A stretch of 35,343 bases of DNA, from positions 1 through 35,343 of the forward strand of contig JAOPWA010000036.1 of the NCBI GenBank assembly GCA_025965915.1, written 5' to 3'. This document shows, in pieces, positions 15,599-22,932 of the stretch. Position 1 is the stretch's first letter. Each line of letters opens with the position of its first letter. The position numbers and the translations under genes were made by a program. The stretch comes from Dactylosporangium sp. Lineage in GTDB: Bacteria; Actinomycetota; Actinomycetes; Mycobacteriales; Micromonosporaceae. The notes under the pieces were generated by a model. That model was not told the DNA's origin. It saw only the letters and a list, made by a program, of their open reading frames with translations, and searched no databases.

Positions 15599-16462
15599 TC
15601 ACGGCTTGCGCGCGACTCCGGCCCAGTAGTACGCGGCGTTCGGGTCGGCGGGCGGACCGTCCTCGGGACGCCATGCCATGACCGGCACCACGCCCGGTTC
15701 GGTGATCTCCCAAGCACCGAAGAACCGTTCGACCTTGGCGCGGGCCCGCGGTACCAGCGTCATGTGCCCCCGGTTGGCGGCCGCGACGACGCCCGCCATG
15801 GCCTGAGGGTTGAAGTCCTGACCGGGGTGGGTGATCGCGAGGTAGCTGCCGGCGGGAAGGGCGTCCATCAGGGTGCGGGTCTTCCCCCATGGATCGTCGG
15901 CGTCGCTCAGCAGCATGAGGACCGCGACCATCATCAGACCCACCGGCCGGGTCAGGTCCAGCGTGGCTGCCAGGGCCGGGTCGGCGAGGAGCCGGTCGGG
16001 CCTACGCAGGTCGGCATGGATGTACTCGATCGTGCCCGGCTCGCCGCCGGCTATCAGCGCCCGCGAGTGAGCGAGCACGATCGGATCGTTGTCGACGTAG
16101 ACCACGCGGCAACCGGGGTCGGTCTCCTTGGCGATCTCGTGCACGTTCGGGCTGGTCGGAATGCCGGTGCCGATGTCCAGGAACTGGCGGATGCCGGCCT
16201 CTCGTGCCAGATACCTGACCACCCGCTCAAGGAATTCGCGGTTCGCCTGCGCCATGCTGCGGATGGTCGGGATTGCCTCGATGAAGGCCTCGCCCATGGC
16301 CCGGTCGGCGGCGAAGTTGTGTCCGCCGCCCAGCCACCAGTCGTACATCCGCGCCGAGTGCGCCACGCTCGTGTCGATCCCGGGCGGGGCCGATTCTCGA
16401 TCAGTACTCTTGGCATCGCGATTTTGGACATCCCGATTCTTGACATCACGGCTCTGCGACAT
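15599..16462 (-). CDS. DUF574-type (SCO-like) SAM-dependent methyltransferase
   Basis: ARMYDWWLGGGHNFAADRAMGE, QFLDIGTGIPTSPNVHEIAKETDPGCRVVYVDNDPIVLAHSRALI, DLTRPVGLMMVAVLMLLSDADDP. ATG at 16462 preferred. Confidence 0.9.
   Translation of the reverse strand: MSQSRDVKNRDVQNRDAKSTDRESAPPGIDTSVAHSARMYDWWLGGGHNFAADRAMGEAFIEAIPTIRSMAQANREFLERVVRYLAREAGIRQFLDIGTGIPTSPNVHEIAKETDPGCRVVYVDNDPIVLAHSRALIAGGEPGTIEYIHADLRRPDRLLADPALAATLDLTRPVGLMMVAVLMLLSDADDPWGKTRTLMDALPAGSYLAITHPGQDFNPQAMAGVVAAANRGHMTLVPRARAKVERFFGAWEITEPGVVPVMAWRPEDGPPADPNAAYYWAGVARKP
16391..16450. repeat. Degenerate 15-bp tandem repeat (3-4 copies) at the 5' end of the methyltransferase gene
   Basis: Minus strand CGTGATGTCAAGAAT / CGGGATGTCCAAAAT / CGCGATGCCAAGAGT / ACTGATCGAGAATCG; encodes RDVKN RDVQN RDAKS TDRES. 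Confidence 0.75.
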
Positions 16463-16567
16463 GATTGCCCCCTGGCTGCGATGGGCGGGTCTCGTCGACG
16501 TCGACGCCGTCCCCCAACGGCGGCCGGGCATCGCGCCCGTCTTACGCCTTTCGACCCGGAAGGACTC

Positions 16568-17272
16568 TCATTCTTCCGGCGTGAGGGCATCTTTGCGCCC
16601 AGTCGTCGGAATAGGTGATGCGTCGTGTTTTATCCCAGTCCAGTGGCGGGCGCCGACGATGATGAGCCGTAGTTGCCTGCTGGCGCTGTCCCGGATCTGG
16701 CGTTCCATGGCGGGTCGCGCGGCTGGAGCGTCCAGGAGCGCCGCGGCGGTCGACATGATGTGGTCGACCATCAGGTCGGTGAGCATGCGCACGTCCTCGG
16801 CGTCCCATCGACCGAGTACCGGTGCGGCGGCGGCGTCGCCGCCGAGCAGGTCGGCCGCGAGTTCGTCGCTGAAGAGTCGAAGTTGTTCACGGATCGCCTG
16901 CCGGACCCGGCTCATGCCTCCGTAGCGTTCGCGGGCGATGAAGCGGAACTGCTCGCGGTGGGCGCGGACCTCGCGGGCCAGTACCCGCACGGAATGGCGG
17001 GCGATCTCATCGCTCTCGGTCAACCCCGAGCGGACGGCTCGGATGGCGGTGCGCAGGCCACCCAGCGACTGTTCGACCAGCGCCACTCCGAGACTCTCCA
17101 TGTCGGGGAAGTGTCTATAGAACCCGGCGGGCACGATGCCCGCGGCCCGGCTGACCTCGCGCAGGCTCACGCTGCTCAGGGTCTGGTCCTCGGTGAGCGC
17201 CAACGCCGCGTCCAGCAACGCCTGTCGCGTCTGCAGTTTCCGCGCCGCCCTCGGGCCGAGAATATGGGTCAC
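16568..17272 (-). CDS. TetR-family transcriptional regulator
   Basis: RQALLDAALALTEDQTLSSVSLREVSRAAGIVPAGFYRHFPDMESLGVALVEQSLGGL TetR HTH. Confidence 0.92.
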   Translation of the reverse strand: MTHILGPRAARKLQTRQALLDAALALTEDQTLSSVSLREVSRAAGIVPAGFYRHFPDMESLGVALVEQSLGGLRTAIRAVRSGLTESDEIARHSVRVLAREVRAHREQFRFIARERYGGMSRVRQAIREQLRLFSDELAADLLGGDAAAAPVLGRWDAEDVRMLTDLMVDHIMSTAAALLDAPAARPAMERQIRDSASRQLRLIIVGARHWTGIKHDASPIPTTGRKDALTPEE

Positions 17273-17279
17273 GTCACTG

Positions 17280-17341
17280 AGTAAACACCTGTTCGCGCGA
17301 AGCCGAGTGGTCCAGGCTGAGTTCAGTAAACACTTGTACGC
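17280..17341. promoter_or_regulatory. Two copies of a TetR-type operator-like element in the TetR/small-membrane-protein divergent promoter
   Basis: AGTAAACACCTGTTCGC (17280-17296) and AGTAAACACTTGTACGC (17325-17341), 15/17 identical, 45 bp apart. Confidence 0.65.
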
Positions 17342-17355
17342 CGAAAGGGGTAGTC

Positions 17356-17514
17356 ATGGTCACCCTCGTGGGTGCGTTCCTGGTAGCCCTCCTGGTCGTT
17401 GGTACGGCCGCGTTGAGCGGCTACCCGCTGCACCTGATAGCGGCAGCTCTCGTGGTCGGTTGCACGATCCTCGCCGTCATGTGGCGCGTGCGGAGGGTCA
17501 AGGAGATCTCATGA
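17356..17514 (+). CDS. 52-aa small membrane protein (absent from supplied ORF track)
   Basis: MVTLVGAFLVALLVVGTAALSGYPLHLIAAALVVGCTILAVMWRVRRVKEIS*; two TM segments; RBS-like gaaagggg; ATGA overlap with next gene. Confidence 0.75.
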   Translation: MVTLVGAFLVALLVVGTAALSGYPLHLIAAALVVGCTILAVMWRVRRVKEIS

Positions 17515-17789
17515 ACGTGGCCAAACGTCCGACATCCGCCCGGCTCGATGACCGCGCGGCCGCGGCGTTGCTCAGCGGCGCGGTCGGCCTGTTCCTGTTC
17601 AACGTCGTGTTCGGTCCGCTCGCGATAGTCCTGGGCGCCATCGCGGTACGTCGAGGTGGGCCGGGGCGGCTCGAGCGTGCGGCCGCCCTGCTCGGCATCG
17701 CACTCGGTATCGCCGACCTGGTCGTCCTCGTCTTCCTGGTGGCCGGCAGGGTTCACGACGGTACGTTCGACTGGCATCTCGGTCGCTGA
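17511..17789 (+). CDS. 92-aa small membrane protein (DUF4190-like)
   Basis: MNVAKRPTSARLDDRAAAALLSGAVGLFLFNVVFGPLAIVLGAIAVRRGGPGRLERAAALLGIALGIADLVVLVFLVAGRVHDGTFDWHLGR*; translationally coupled to the preceding small ORF. Confidence 0.78.
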   Translation: MNVAKRPTSARLDDRAAAALLSGAVGLFLFNVVFGPLAIVLGAIAVRRGGPGRLERAAALLGIALGIADLVVLVFLVAGRVHDGTFDWHLGR

Positions 17790-17812
17790 GCAGCCCGCAT
17801 CAGGGGTCGCGG

Positions 17813-18568
17813 TCAGCTCACCGTTCCCAGCCACGGTACGGCGGTTTCCCATACGCGTTCGAAGCTGCCCAGGTAATGATCGAACAGGCTGCCGCCGTCG
17901 AGCCTGCGGAAGTGGAACGTGGGGTTGAGGCTGGCCGGCTGACCGTAGAGATGCGGGTTGATCAGGATCTGATCGTCATAGCGGAACATCGAGGCGTAGA
18001 GCGTGGTGTCGTGCAACCGGATCTCGCAGCCGTCTTGGCCGGCCAGTTCGCAGTAGTAGGCCAGGCTGGCCCGAATCTTCGCCGCGAGCGTTCCGGCGAG
18101 CCCTTCCTCCCGGTCCCGGAACGCGACCGACCCACCTGTCGGATTGCCGATGCACAATCGGACCTGTACGCCGGCCCGCATCCGCACGGCGAGCATCGCG
18201 GTCACCCGAGGCTGTTTGCGGGCGAAGAACGTCCCGGAGCACACCAACACGTCCAGACGCTCCTGCGTCCCGGTCAGCAATCGCAGCAAGGTCTCGCCTG
18301 GCACTGACGCGCGATCAGGATAGACGGCCACCAGTTCGCCCGCGCCGACCTCTTCACGGCGACCGCTGCCGGCGGACAACACCTCGGGCCACAGATAGGT
18401 CTCGTCCACATCAAGACGGTGGGCCGTCGCCCATCTGTGCCGGCGGTATGGTACCCGGCCGAGCCTGATCCACCGCTCAACCGTCTTCGGGTCGACACCG
18501 CAGGACGCGGCCAGTTCATGCGGTCCGACACCTCGCCGGAGCATCGCGGTGCGCAGCCGCTCGTTCAT
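17813..18568 (-). CDS. XRE-type HTH protein with C-terminal effector/PLD-like domain (DUF5919-type suspected)
   Basis: MNERLRTAMLRRGVGPHELAASCGVDPKTVERWIRLGRVPYRRHRWATAHRLDVDETYLWPEV HTH; C-terminal RLDVLVCSGTFFARKQPRVTAMLAVRMRAGVQVRLCIGNPTGGS. Confidence 0.75.
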   Translation of the reverse strand: MNERLRTAMLRRGVGPHELAASCGVDPKTVERWIRLGRVPYRRHRWATAHRLDVDETYLWPEVLSAGSGRREEVGAGELVAVYPDRASVPGETLLRLLTGTQERLDVLVCSGTFFARKQPRVTAMLAVRMRAGVQVRLCIGNPTGGSVAFRDREEGLAGTLAAKIRASLAYYCELAGQDGCEIRLHDTTLYASMFRYDDQILINPHLYGQPASLNPTFHFRRLDGGSLFDHYLGSFERVWETAVPWLGTVS

Positions 18569-18586
18569 GCCCTGATTGGACTCGCA

Positions 18587-18640
18587 CGTCCTGGGATGTA
18601 TCAAGTACGTGCCGGGACGCCTGGTACATGTCCCGGACGT
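18587..18640. promoter_or_regulatory. Cluster of related inverted/direct repeats upstream of the XRE gene and downstream of the ABC operon
   Basis: ACGTgCCGGGAC (18607-18618) / GTCCCGGACGT (18630-18640) dyad; also repeated GTACRTGYC(C/G)GGAC and reverse TGATACATCCCAGGAC. Confidence 0.45.
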
Positions 18641-18722
18641 TCACGATGCGTCCCTTGACGCGGATGCGCGGTGCGTCCCGTATTTGCTCTGCTACTCGCA
18701 GCGGCCCGGCCCGCCGCCCCTC

Positions 18723-19538
18723 CTACCGGCGGCCGCCGCTGGCGGTATCCGCGGAGATCCGCTGCGCGAGGTAGATCGGGACCACCGACGCCACGATGAG
18801 CACCGCGGCCACGACGTTGATGACCGGTGCCTGGTTGGGCCGGAACAGGTTGTCGAAGATCCACAGTGGCAGCGTCCGTACCCCGGCGCCAGCGGTGAAC
18901 GTGGTCACGATGATCTCGTCGAACGACAGTGCGAAGGCGAGCAGGCCGCCGGCGAACAACGCCGATCGGATCAGCGGAAACGTCACGTACCGGAACGTCT
19001 GGAACGTCGACGCGCCCAGGTCGGCCGAGGCCTCCTCCAGGCCGGCGCCGGTACGCCGCAACCGCGCCAGCACGTTGTTGTAGACGACCACGACGCAGAA
19101 CGTGGCGTGTCCGATCACGACGGACAACAGGCCCTTGCCGACGCCCAGCGGCGCGATGACGGTACGGAAGGCCGTGTCCAGCGCGATACCGGTGACGATG
19201 CCGGGCAGTGCGATGGGCAACACGACTACCAGCGAGAGCGCCTCCCGGCCGAAGAACCGGTACCGCTGCACCGCGAAGGCGATCATCGTGCCGAGGACCA
19301 GCGCTACCACGGTGGCGCCGAGCCCGGCCTTCACCGACGTCAACAGCGCGTCGCGGGCGCCGGCGTTGTGCCACGCCCGCATCCACCAGTCCGTCGTCCA
19401 ACGCGGCGGCGGCCACGCGAACGTTCGGTCGGCGTTGAACGAGTTTGCCAGCACGATGGCCAGGGGCACGTAGATGAACGCCAGGCCCAGCGCCATGGCG
19501 CCGCGAAGCAGCCACCGGGCGGTGCGAGACAGGGTCAC
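18723..19538 (-). CDS. potC: ABC transporter permease, PotC-type
   Basis: 271 aa; VVVLPIALPGIVTGIALDTAFRTV..., EEASADLGASTFQTFRYVTFPLIRSALFAGGLLAFALSFDEIIVTTFTAG (EAA loop). Confidence 0.9.
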   Translation of the reverse strand: MTLSRTARWLLRGAMALGLAFIYVPLAIVLANSFNADRTFAWPPPRWTTDWWMRAWHNAGARDALLTSVKAGLGATVVALVLGTMIAFAVQRYRFFGREALSLVVVLPIALPGIVTGIALDTAFRTVIAPLGVGKGLLSVVIGHATFCVVVVYNNVLARLRRTGAGLEEASADLGASTFQTFRYVTFPLIRSALFAGGLLAFALSFDEIIVTTFTAGAGVRTLPLWIFDNLFRPNQAPVINVVAAVLIVASVVPIYLAQRISADTASGGRR

Positions 19539-20464
19539 AGTTCCTCCAGTGCGCCGCTGCGCCGTACCGCGACCAGGTAGATCACCATGATCAGGACCGG
19601 GATCGTCGCGAGTGCCGCCGAGAACGGCAGGTTGTTCGCGGCGCCGATGTTGGCGTACACGAGGTTGCCGATCAGTTGGGTCTTGCCCCCGACGATCTGC
19701 ACCGCGATGTAGTCCCCGAGCGACAGCGAGAACGTGAAGATCGAGCCGGCCACCGCGGCCGGGACGAGGGTGGGCAGCACCACCGAGCGGAACGTACGCC
19801 CGGTCCGCGCGCCCAGATCGGACGAGGCCTCCAGGAGGGAGTCGGGCAGCCGTTCGAGGCCGGCGTAGATCGGCAGCACCATGTACGGCAGCCAGAGGTA
19901 CGCCAGGACGAGCACGGTCGCGGTCAGCCCGTAGCCGGGCCCGTTGCCATCACCGCCCAGTAGCCAGTCCACCGGGCCGCCGTTGGCCAGCATCACCCGC
20001 CACGCGTACGCCTTGACCAGGTAGCTGGCCCACAGCGGGGTGAGGATGGCGACGACCAGCCAGCGACGCCACCGAGGTTTGGCGACCTTGGCCATGAAGA
20101 ACGCCATCGGCAGCGCGATGGCGGCGTCGATCAGGGTCACCGCGGCCGCGACACCGAGGCTGCGTAGGGTCACGGTCCGGTAGACCGCCTCGGTGACGAT
20201 CGCGCGGAAATTGTCCAGAGTGGGCTGGCGTACCACCTCGCCGGTGAACGAGTTGACCGTCCAGAACGCCGAGATGAACAGCACCGCGAGCGACCCGAGG
20301 TAGGCCACGCCCAGCCAGAGCAGCGGCGCGGACAGCAGTGCCGACAGCCGCGCCGACGGGTGGCGGTGCAACCAGGCGGCCAGCCGACGGGCCGGGCCAT
20401 CAGGTTCGGCCCGCCGGGCCGGGACTGCAGACCCAGCCCGGCCCGTCGGCGACAGTAAGCTCAT
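19535..20464 (-). CDS. potB: ABC transporter permease, PotB-type
   Basis: MSLLSPTGRAGSAVPARRAEPDGPARRLAAWLHRHPSARLSALLSAPLLWLGVAYLGSLAVLFISAFW...; EASSDLGARTGRTFRSVVLPTLVPAAVAGSIFTFSLSLGDYIAVQIVGG; ATG overlaps the PotD stop. Confidence 0.9.
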   Translation of the reverse strand: MSLLSPTGRAGSAVPARRAEPDGPARRLAAWLHRHPSARLSALLSAPLLWLGVAYLGSLAVLFISAFWTVNSFTGEVVRQPTLDNFRAIVTEAVYRTVTLRSLGVAAAVTLIDAAIALPMAFFMAKVAKPRWRRWLVVAILTPLWASYLVKAYAWRVMLANGGPVDWLLGGDGNGPGYGLTATVLVLAYLWLPYMVLPIYAGLERLPDSLLEASSDLGARTGRTFRSVVLPTLVPAAVAGSIFTFSLSLGDYIAVQIVGGKTQLIGNLVYANIGAANNLPFSAALATIPVLIMVIYLVAVRRSGALEEL

Positions 20465-21666
20465 CAGCCCTTGATTCCGGTCCAGGCCTGGGTCCAGGCG
20501 GCGTAGTCCTTGCAGGTGACGTTCGTACGCCCGTCCAGGCACTGTGCGGTCGGCGTCGTCCAGTACCAGATCTTGCCTGCGTACGCCGCGTCGGCGGCGT
20601 GGTAGGTGTCGCAGAAGCCCTTGTCGGACGTGAGTCCGCACGCCTTGGCGTTGGCCGGTGCCTCGCCGAACCACTCCGCCACCTGGGCGTTCACCTGCGG
20701 CGAGACGACCCAGTCCAGCCACTTGTACGCGCAGTTGGGGTGCTTGGCCTTGGCCGCGACCATCCAGGTGTCCGACCAGCCGGTCGCGCCCTCGGAGGGC
20801 AGGACCGCGGCGACCGGCGCCTTGTCGGCCTGCGCCAGGTTGACGATGACCTGCCAGGCGGTGCCGATCACGGTGTTGCCGGATTTGAGGGCCGAGACCG
20901 CCTTGGTGTAGTCCGACCAGTACTCGCCGACGTTCTTGTTCTGCGCCTTGAGCAGGTCGACGGCCGCGTTGAACTGCTTGTCGTCCAGCGCGTACGGGTT
21001 CTTGATCCCCAGTTCCGGCTTGTGTGCCATCAGGTACACCGCGGCGTCCGCGATGTAGATGGGCGAGTCGTACGCGGTGACGTGCTTCGCGTTGGCCTGC
21101 GCGTTGTCGAACACGGCGCTCCACGAGGTGGGAGCCGGGTTGACCTTGTCGGTGCGGTACGCCAGCAGGTTGGCGCCCCAGCCGTGCGGGATGCCGTAGG
21201 CCACGGCGTCGACCGAGTTCCAGGACTTCATCTTGAGGAAGTCCTGGACATCCTTGTAGTTGGGCACCAGGTCGGTGTTGATCGGGGCGGCCACCCCGCC
21301 GTAGACCATCCGCAGCGAGGCGTCACCGGAGGCGGAGACCACGTCGTAGTCGCCGGACTTCATGAGGGTGACCATCTCGTCGGACGTACCGGCGACCTTC
21401 GAGTTGACCTTGCAGCCGGTCTGCTTCTCGAAGTCGCTGACCCAGTTCACCTTGGGGTCGTTCGTTCCGTTCTCCACGTACCCGGCCCAGGCCACGATGT
21501 TGACCTGGCCCTCGCCGGAGCCGAGCGACGCCAGCTTGTCGATTTTCGGGGGCTTGACGCCACCGGGGCCGGCAGAGCCGCTGCCGGAGCCCGAGCCGCT
21601 GGAACACGCCGACAGGACAAGCAGCCCTGCCGCGGCGAGGCCGGTGATGATGCGCGCTCGACGCAT
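20464..21666 (-). CDS. potD: ABC transporter substrate-binding lipoprotein, PotD-type (polyamine-like)
   Basis: Lipobox MRRARIITGLAAAGLLVLSACSSG; EGQVNIVAWAGYVENG, DFEKQTGCKVNSKVAGTSDEMVTLMKSGDYDVVSASGDASLRMV; typical spermidine/putrescine-binding family features. Confidence 0.9.
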   Translation of the reverse strand: MRRARIITGLAAAGLLVLSACSSGSGSGSGSAGPGGVKPPKIDKLASLGSGEGQVNIVAWAGYVENGTNDPKVNWVSDFEKQTGCKVNSKVAGTSDEMVTLMKSGDYDVVSASGDASLRMVYGGVAAPINTDLVPNYKDVQDFLKMKSWNSVDAVAYGIPHGWGANLLAYRTDKVNPAPTSWSAVFDNAQANAKHVTAYDSPIYIADAAVYLMAHKPELGIKNPYALDDKQFNAAVDLLKAQNKNVGEYWSDYTKAVSALKSGNTVIGTAWQVIVNLAQADKAPVAAVLPSEGATGWSDTWMVAAKAKHPNCAYKWLDWVVSPQVNAQVAEWFGEAPANAKACGLTSDKGFCDTYHAADAAYAGKIWYWTTPTAQCLDGRTNVTCKDYAAWTQAWTGIKG

Positions 21667-21679
21667 GGGTTTCTCCTCG

Positions 21680-21727
21680 GGATTTGTCAGGCGGAGGATT
21701 TGTCAGGCGGAGGATTTGTCAGGCGGG
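21680..21727. repeat. 16-bp tandem repeat (x3) in the PotA-PotD intercistronic gap, including the PotA stop codon
   Basis: ggatttgtcaggcgga x2 then ggatttgtcaggcggg. Confidence 0.93.
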
Positions 21728-22786
21728 CAGGCGGATCGTGTGTTCGCGCCGCCAGCGCAGGGTGACCGAGGTGTCGCGGTACGACTGCACGTCCAAGGAC
21801 GAGGTCTGCAGGTTCTGCTGCAGCGCGACCACTCGGGCGCCGGCGTCGAGTTGCACCACGAACCGGGTGGTCGAGCCCGCGTAGACGGCGTCGACGATCC
21901 GCCCGGTCGCGGTGACGTCGCCGGGCTCAGGTTCGCCACCGAGCGCGATCTTCTCCGGCCGGATGGCGAAGCAGCCGTCCTCACCGAGGATGGCCGTGGC
22001 CGCGTCGCCGCGCAGCAGGTTGGAGGTCCCGACGAAATCGGCGACGAAGGCGCTGCCCGGCTGGTCGTACACCTCGGCGGGGGTGCCCACCTGCTCGATG
22101 CGCCCGGCGTTGAACACGGCGATCCGGTCGCTCATGGTCAGCGCTTCCTGCTGGTCGTGTGTTACGAAGACGAACGTGATGCCGATCTGGCGCTGGATCT
22201 GCTTGAGCTCGAGCTGCATCTCCTCGCGCAGCTTGAGATCCAGGGCGCCCAGCGGCTCGTCGAGCAGCAGCACCTTGGGTTCGTTGACGAGTGCGCGCGC
22301 CAACGCCACCCGCTGACGTTGGCCGCCGGACAGCTGGCTGGGCTTGCGGTGGGAGTACCCGGCAAGCCGGACCGTGGCCAGTGCGGCCTCGGCGCGCTCG
22401 CGCCGCTCGCGACGACCCACCTTGCGGACCTTGAGCCCGTACTCGACGTTGTCGACCACGGTCATGTGCGGAAACAGCGCGTAGTCCTGGAAGACCGTGT
22501 TGACGTCACGCTCGAACGGTGCCCGCCGGGTGACGTCGGCGCCGGCCAGCTCCACGACGCCGGAGGTCGGCAGCTCGAAGCCGGCGATCAGGCGTAGCAC
22601 CGTGGTCTTACCCGAGCCGGACGGGCCGAGCATCGAGAAGAACTCCCCGTCGGCGATCTCCAGATCGACGCCGGTTACCGCGTCGACGCTGCCGAAGGAC
22701 TTGCGTAGACCGGCCAACCGGATCGCGGGTGTTTTCAACGCGGGTGTATCCAATGCCGGTGTATCCAACGCCGGTGTTTTCAACAT
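21719..22786 (-). CDS. potA: ABC transporter ATP-binding protein, PotA-type
   Basis: GPSGSGKTTVLRLIAGFE (Walker A), LSGGQRQRVALARALVNEPKVLLLDEPLGALD (signature/Walker B), C-terminal TOBE-like domain; ATG at 22786 with AAAGGCGG RBS. Confidence 0.92.
   Translation of the reverse strand: MLKTPALDTPALDTPALKTPAIRLAGLRKSFGSVDAVTGVDLEIADGEFFSMLGPSGSGKTTVLRLIAGFELPTSGVVELAGADVTRRAPFERDVNTVFQDYALFPHMTVVDNVEYGLKVRKVGRRERRERAEAALATVRLAGYSHRKPSQLSGGQRQRVALARALVNEPKVLLLDEPLGALDLKLREEMQLELKQIQRQIGITFVFVTHDQQEALTMSDRIAVFNAGRIEQVGTPAEVYDQPGSAFVADFVGTSNLLRGDAATAILGEDGCFAIRPEKIALGGEPEPGDVTATGRIVDAVYAGSTTRFVVQLDAGARVVALQQNLQTSSLDVQSYRDTSVTLRWRREHTIRLPA
22725..22784. repeat. 15-bp tandem repeat (x4) at the 5' end of potA
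   Basis: gcgggtgttttcaac / gcgggtgtatccaat / gccggtgtatccaac / gccggtgttttcaac; encodes LKTPA LDTPA LDTPA LKTPA. Confidence 0.93.
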
Positions 22787-22873
22787 CGCCGCCTTTCGTG
22801 CGCCAACAGCGCCCGCCGCCGGAGCTGATGGGATGGCGGACGCGCCGGACATTAAGCGACGAACGGGGCGGCA

Positions 22874-22907
22874 CTCAATGGATATATGCACAACCATTTG
22901 TATTGAG
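22874..22907. promoter_or_regulatory. AT-rich dyad in the potA/pucR divergent promoter; candidate PucR-family binding site
   Basis: CTCAATggatatatgcacaaccatttgtATTGAG, 6-bp perfect outer arms in an AT-rich island. Confidence 0.4.
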
Positions 22908-22932
22908 ATTGGTCACGGCTACAGTCCCGTGC

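Noticed and set aside
20465-21124. Upstream extension of the potB ORF (19535-21124)
   Set aside because: Antiparallel/alternate-frame overlap of potD on the same strand; the ATG at 20464 overlapping the potD stop is the standard coupled start.
21680-21727. Short repeat arrays considered as CRISPR
   Set aside because: Units are 15-18 bp, directly abutting, with no spacers and no cas genes.
20338-21765. 475-aa plus-strand ORF antisense to potD/potB
   Set aside because: Shadow of well-supported transporter genes; no recognisable motifs.
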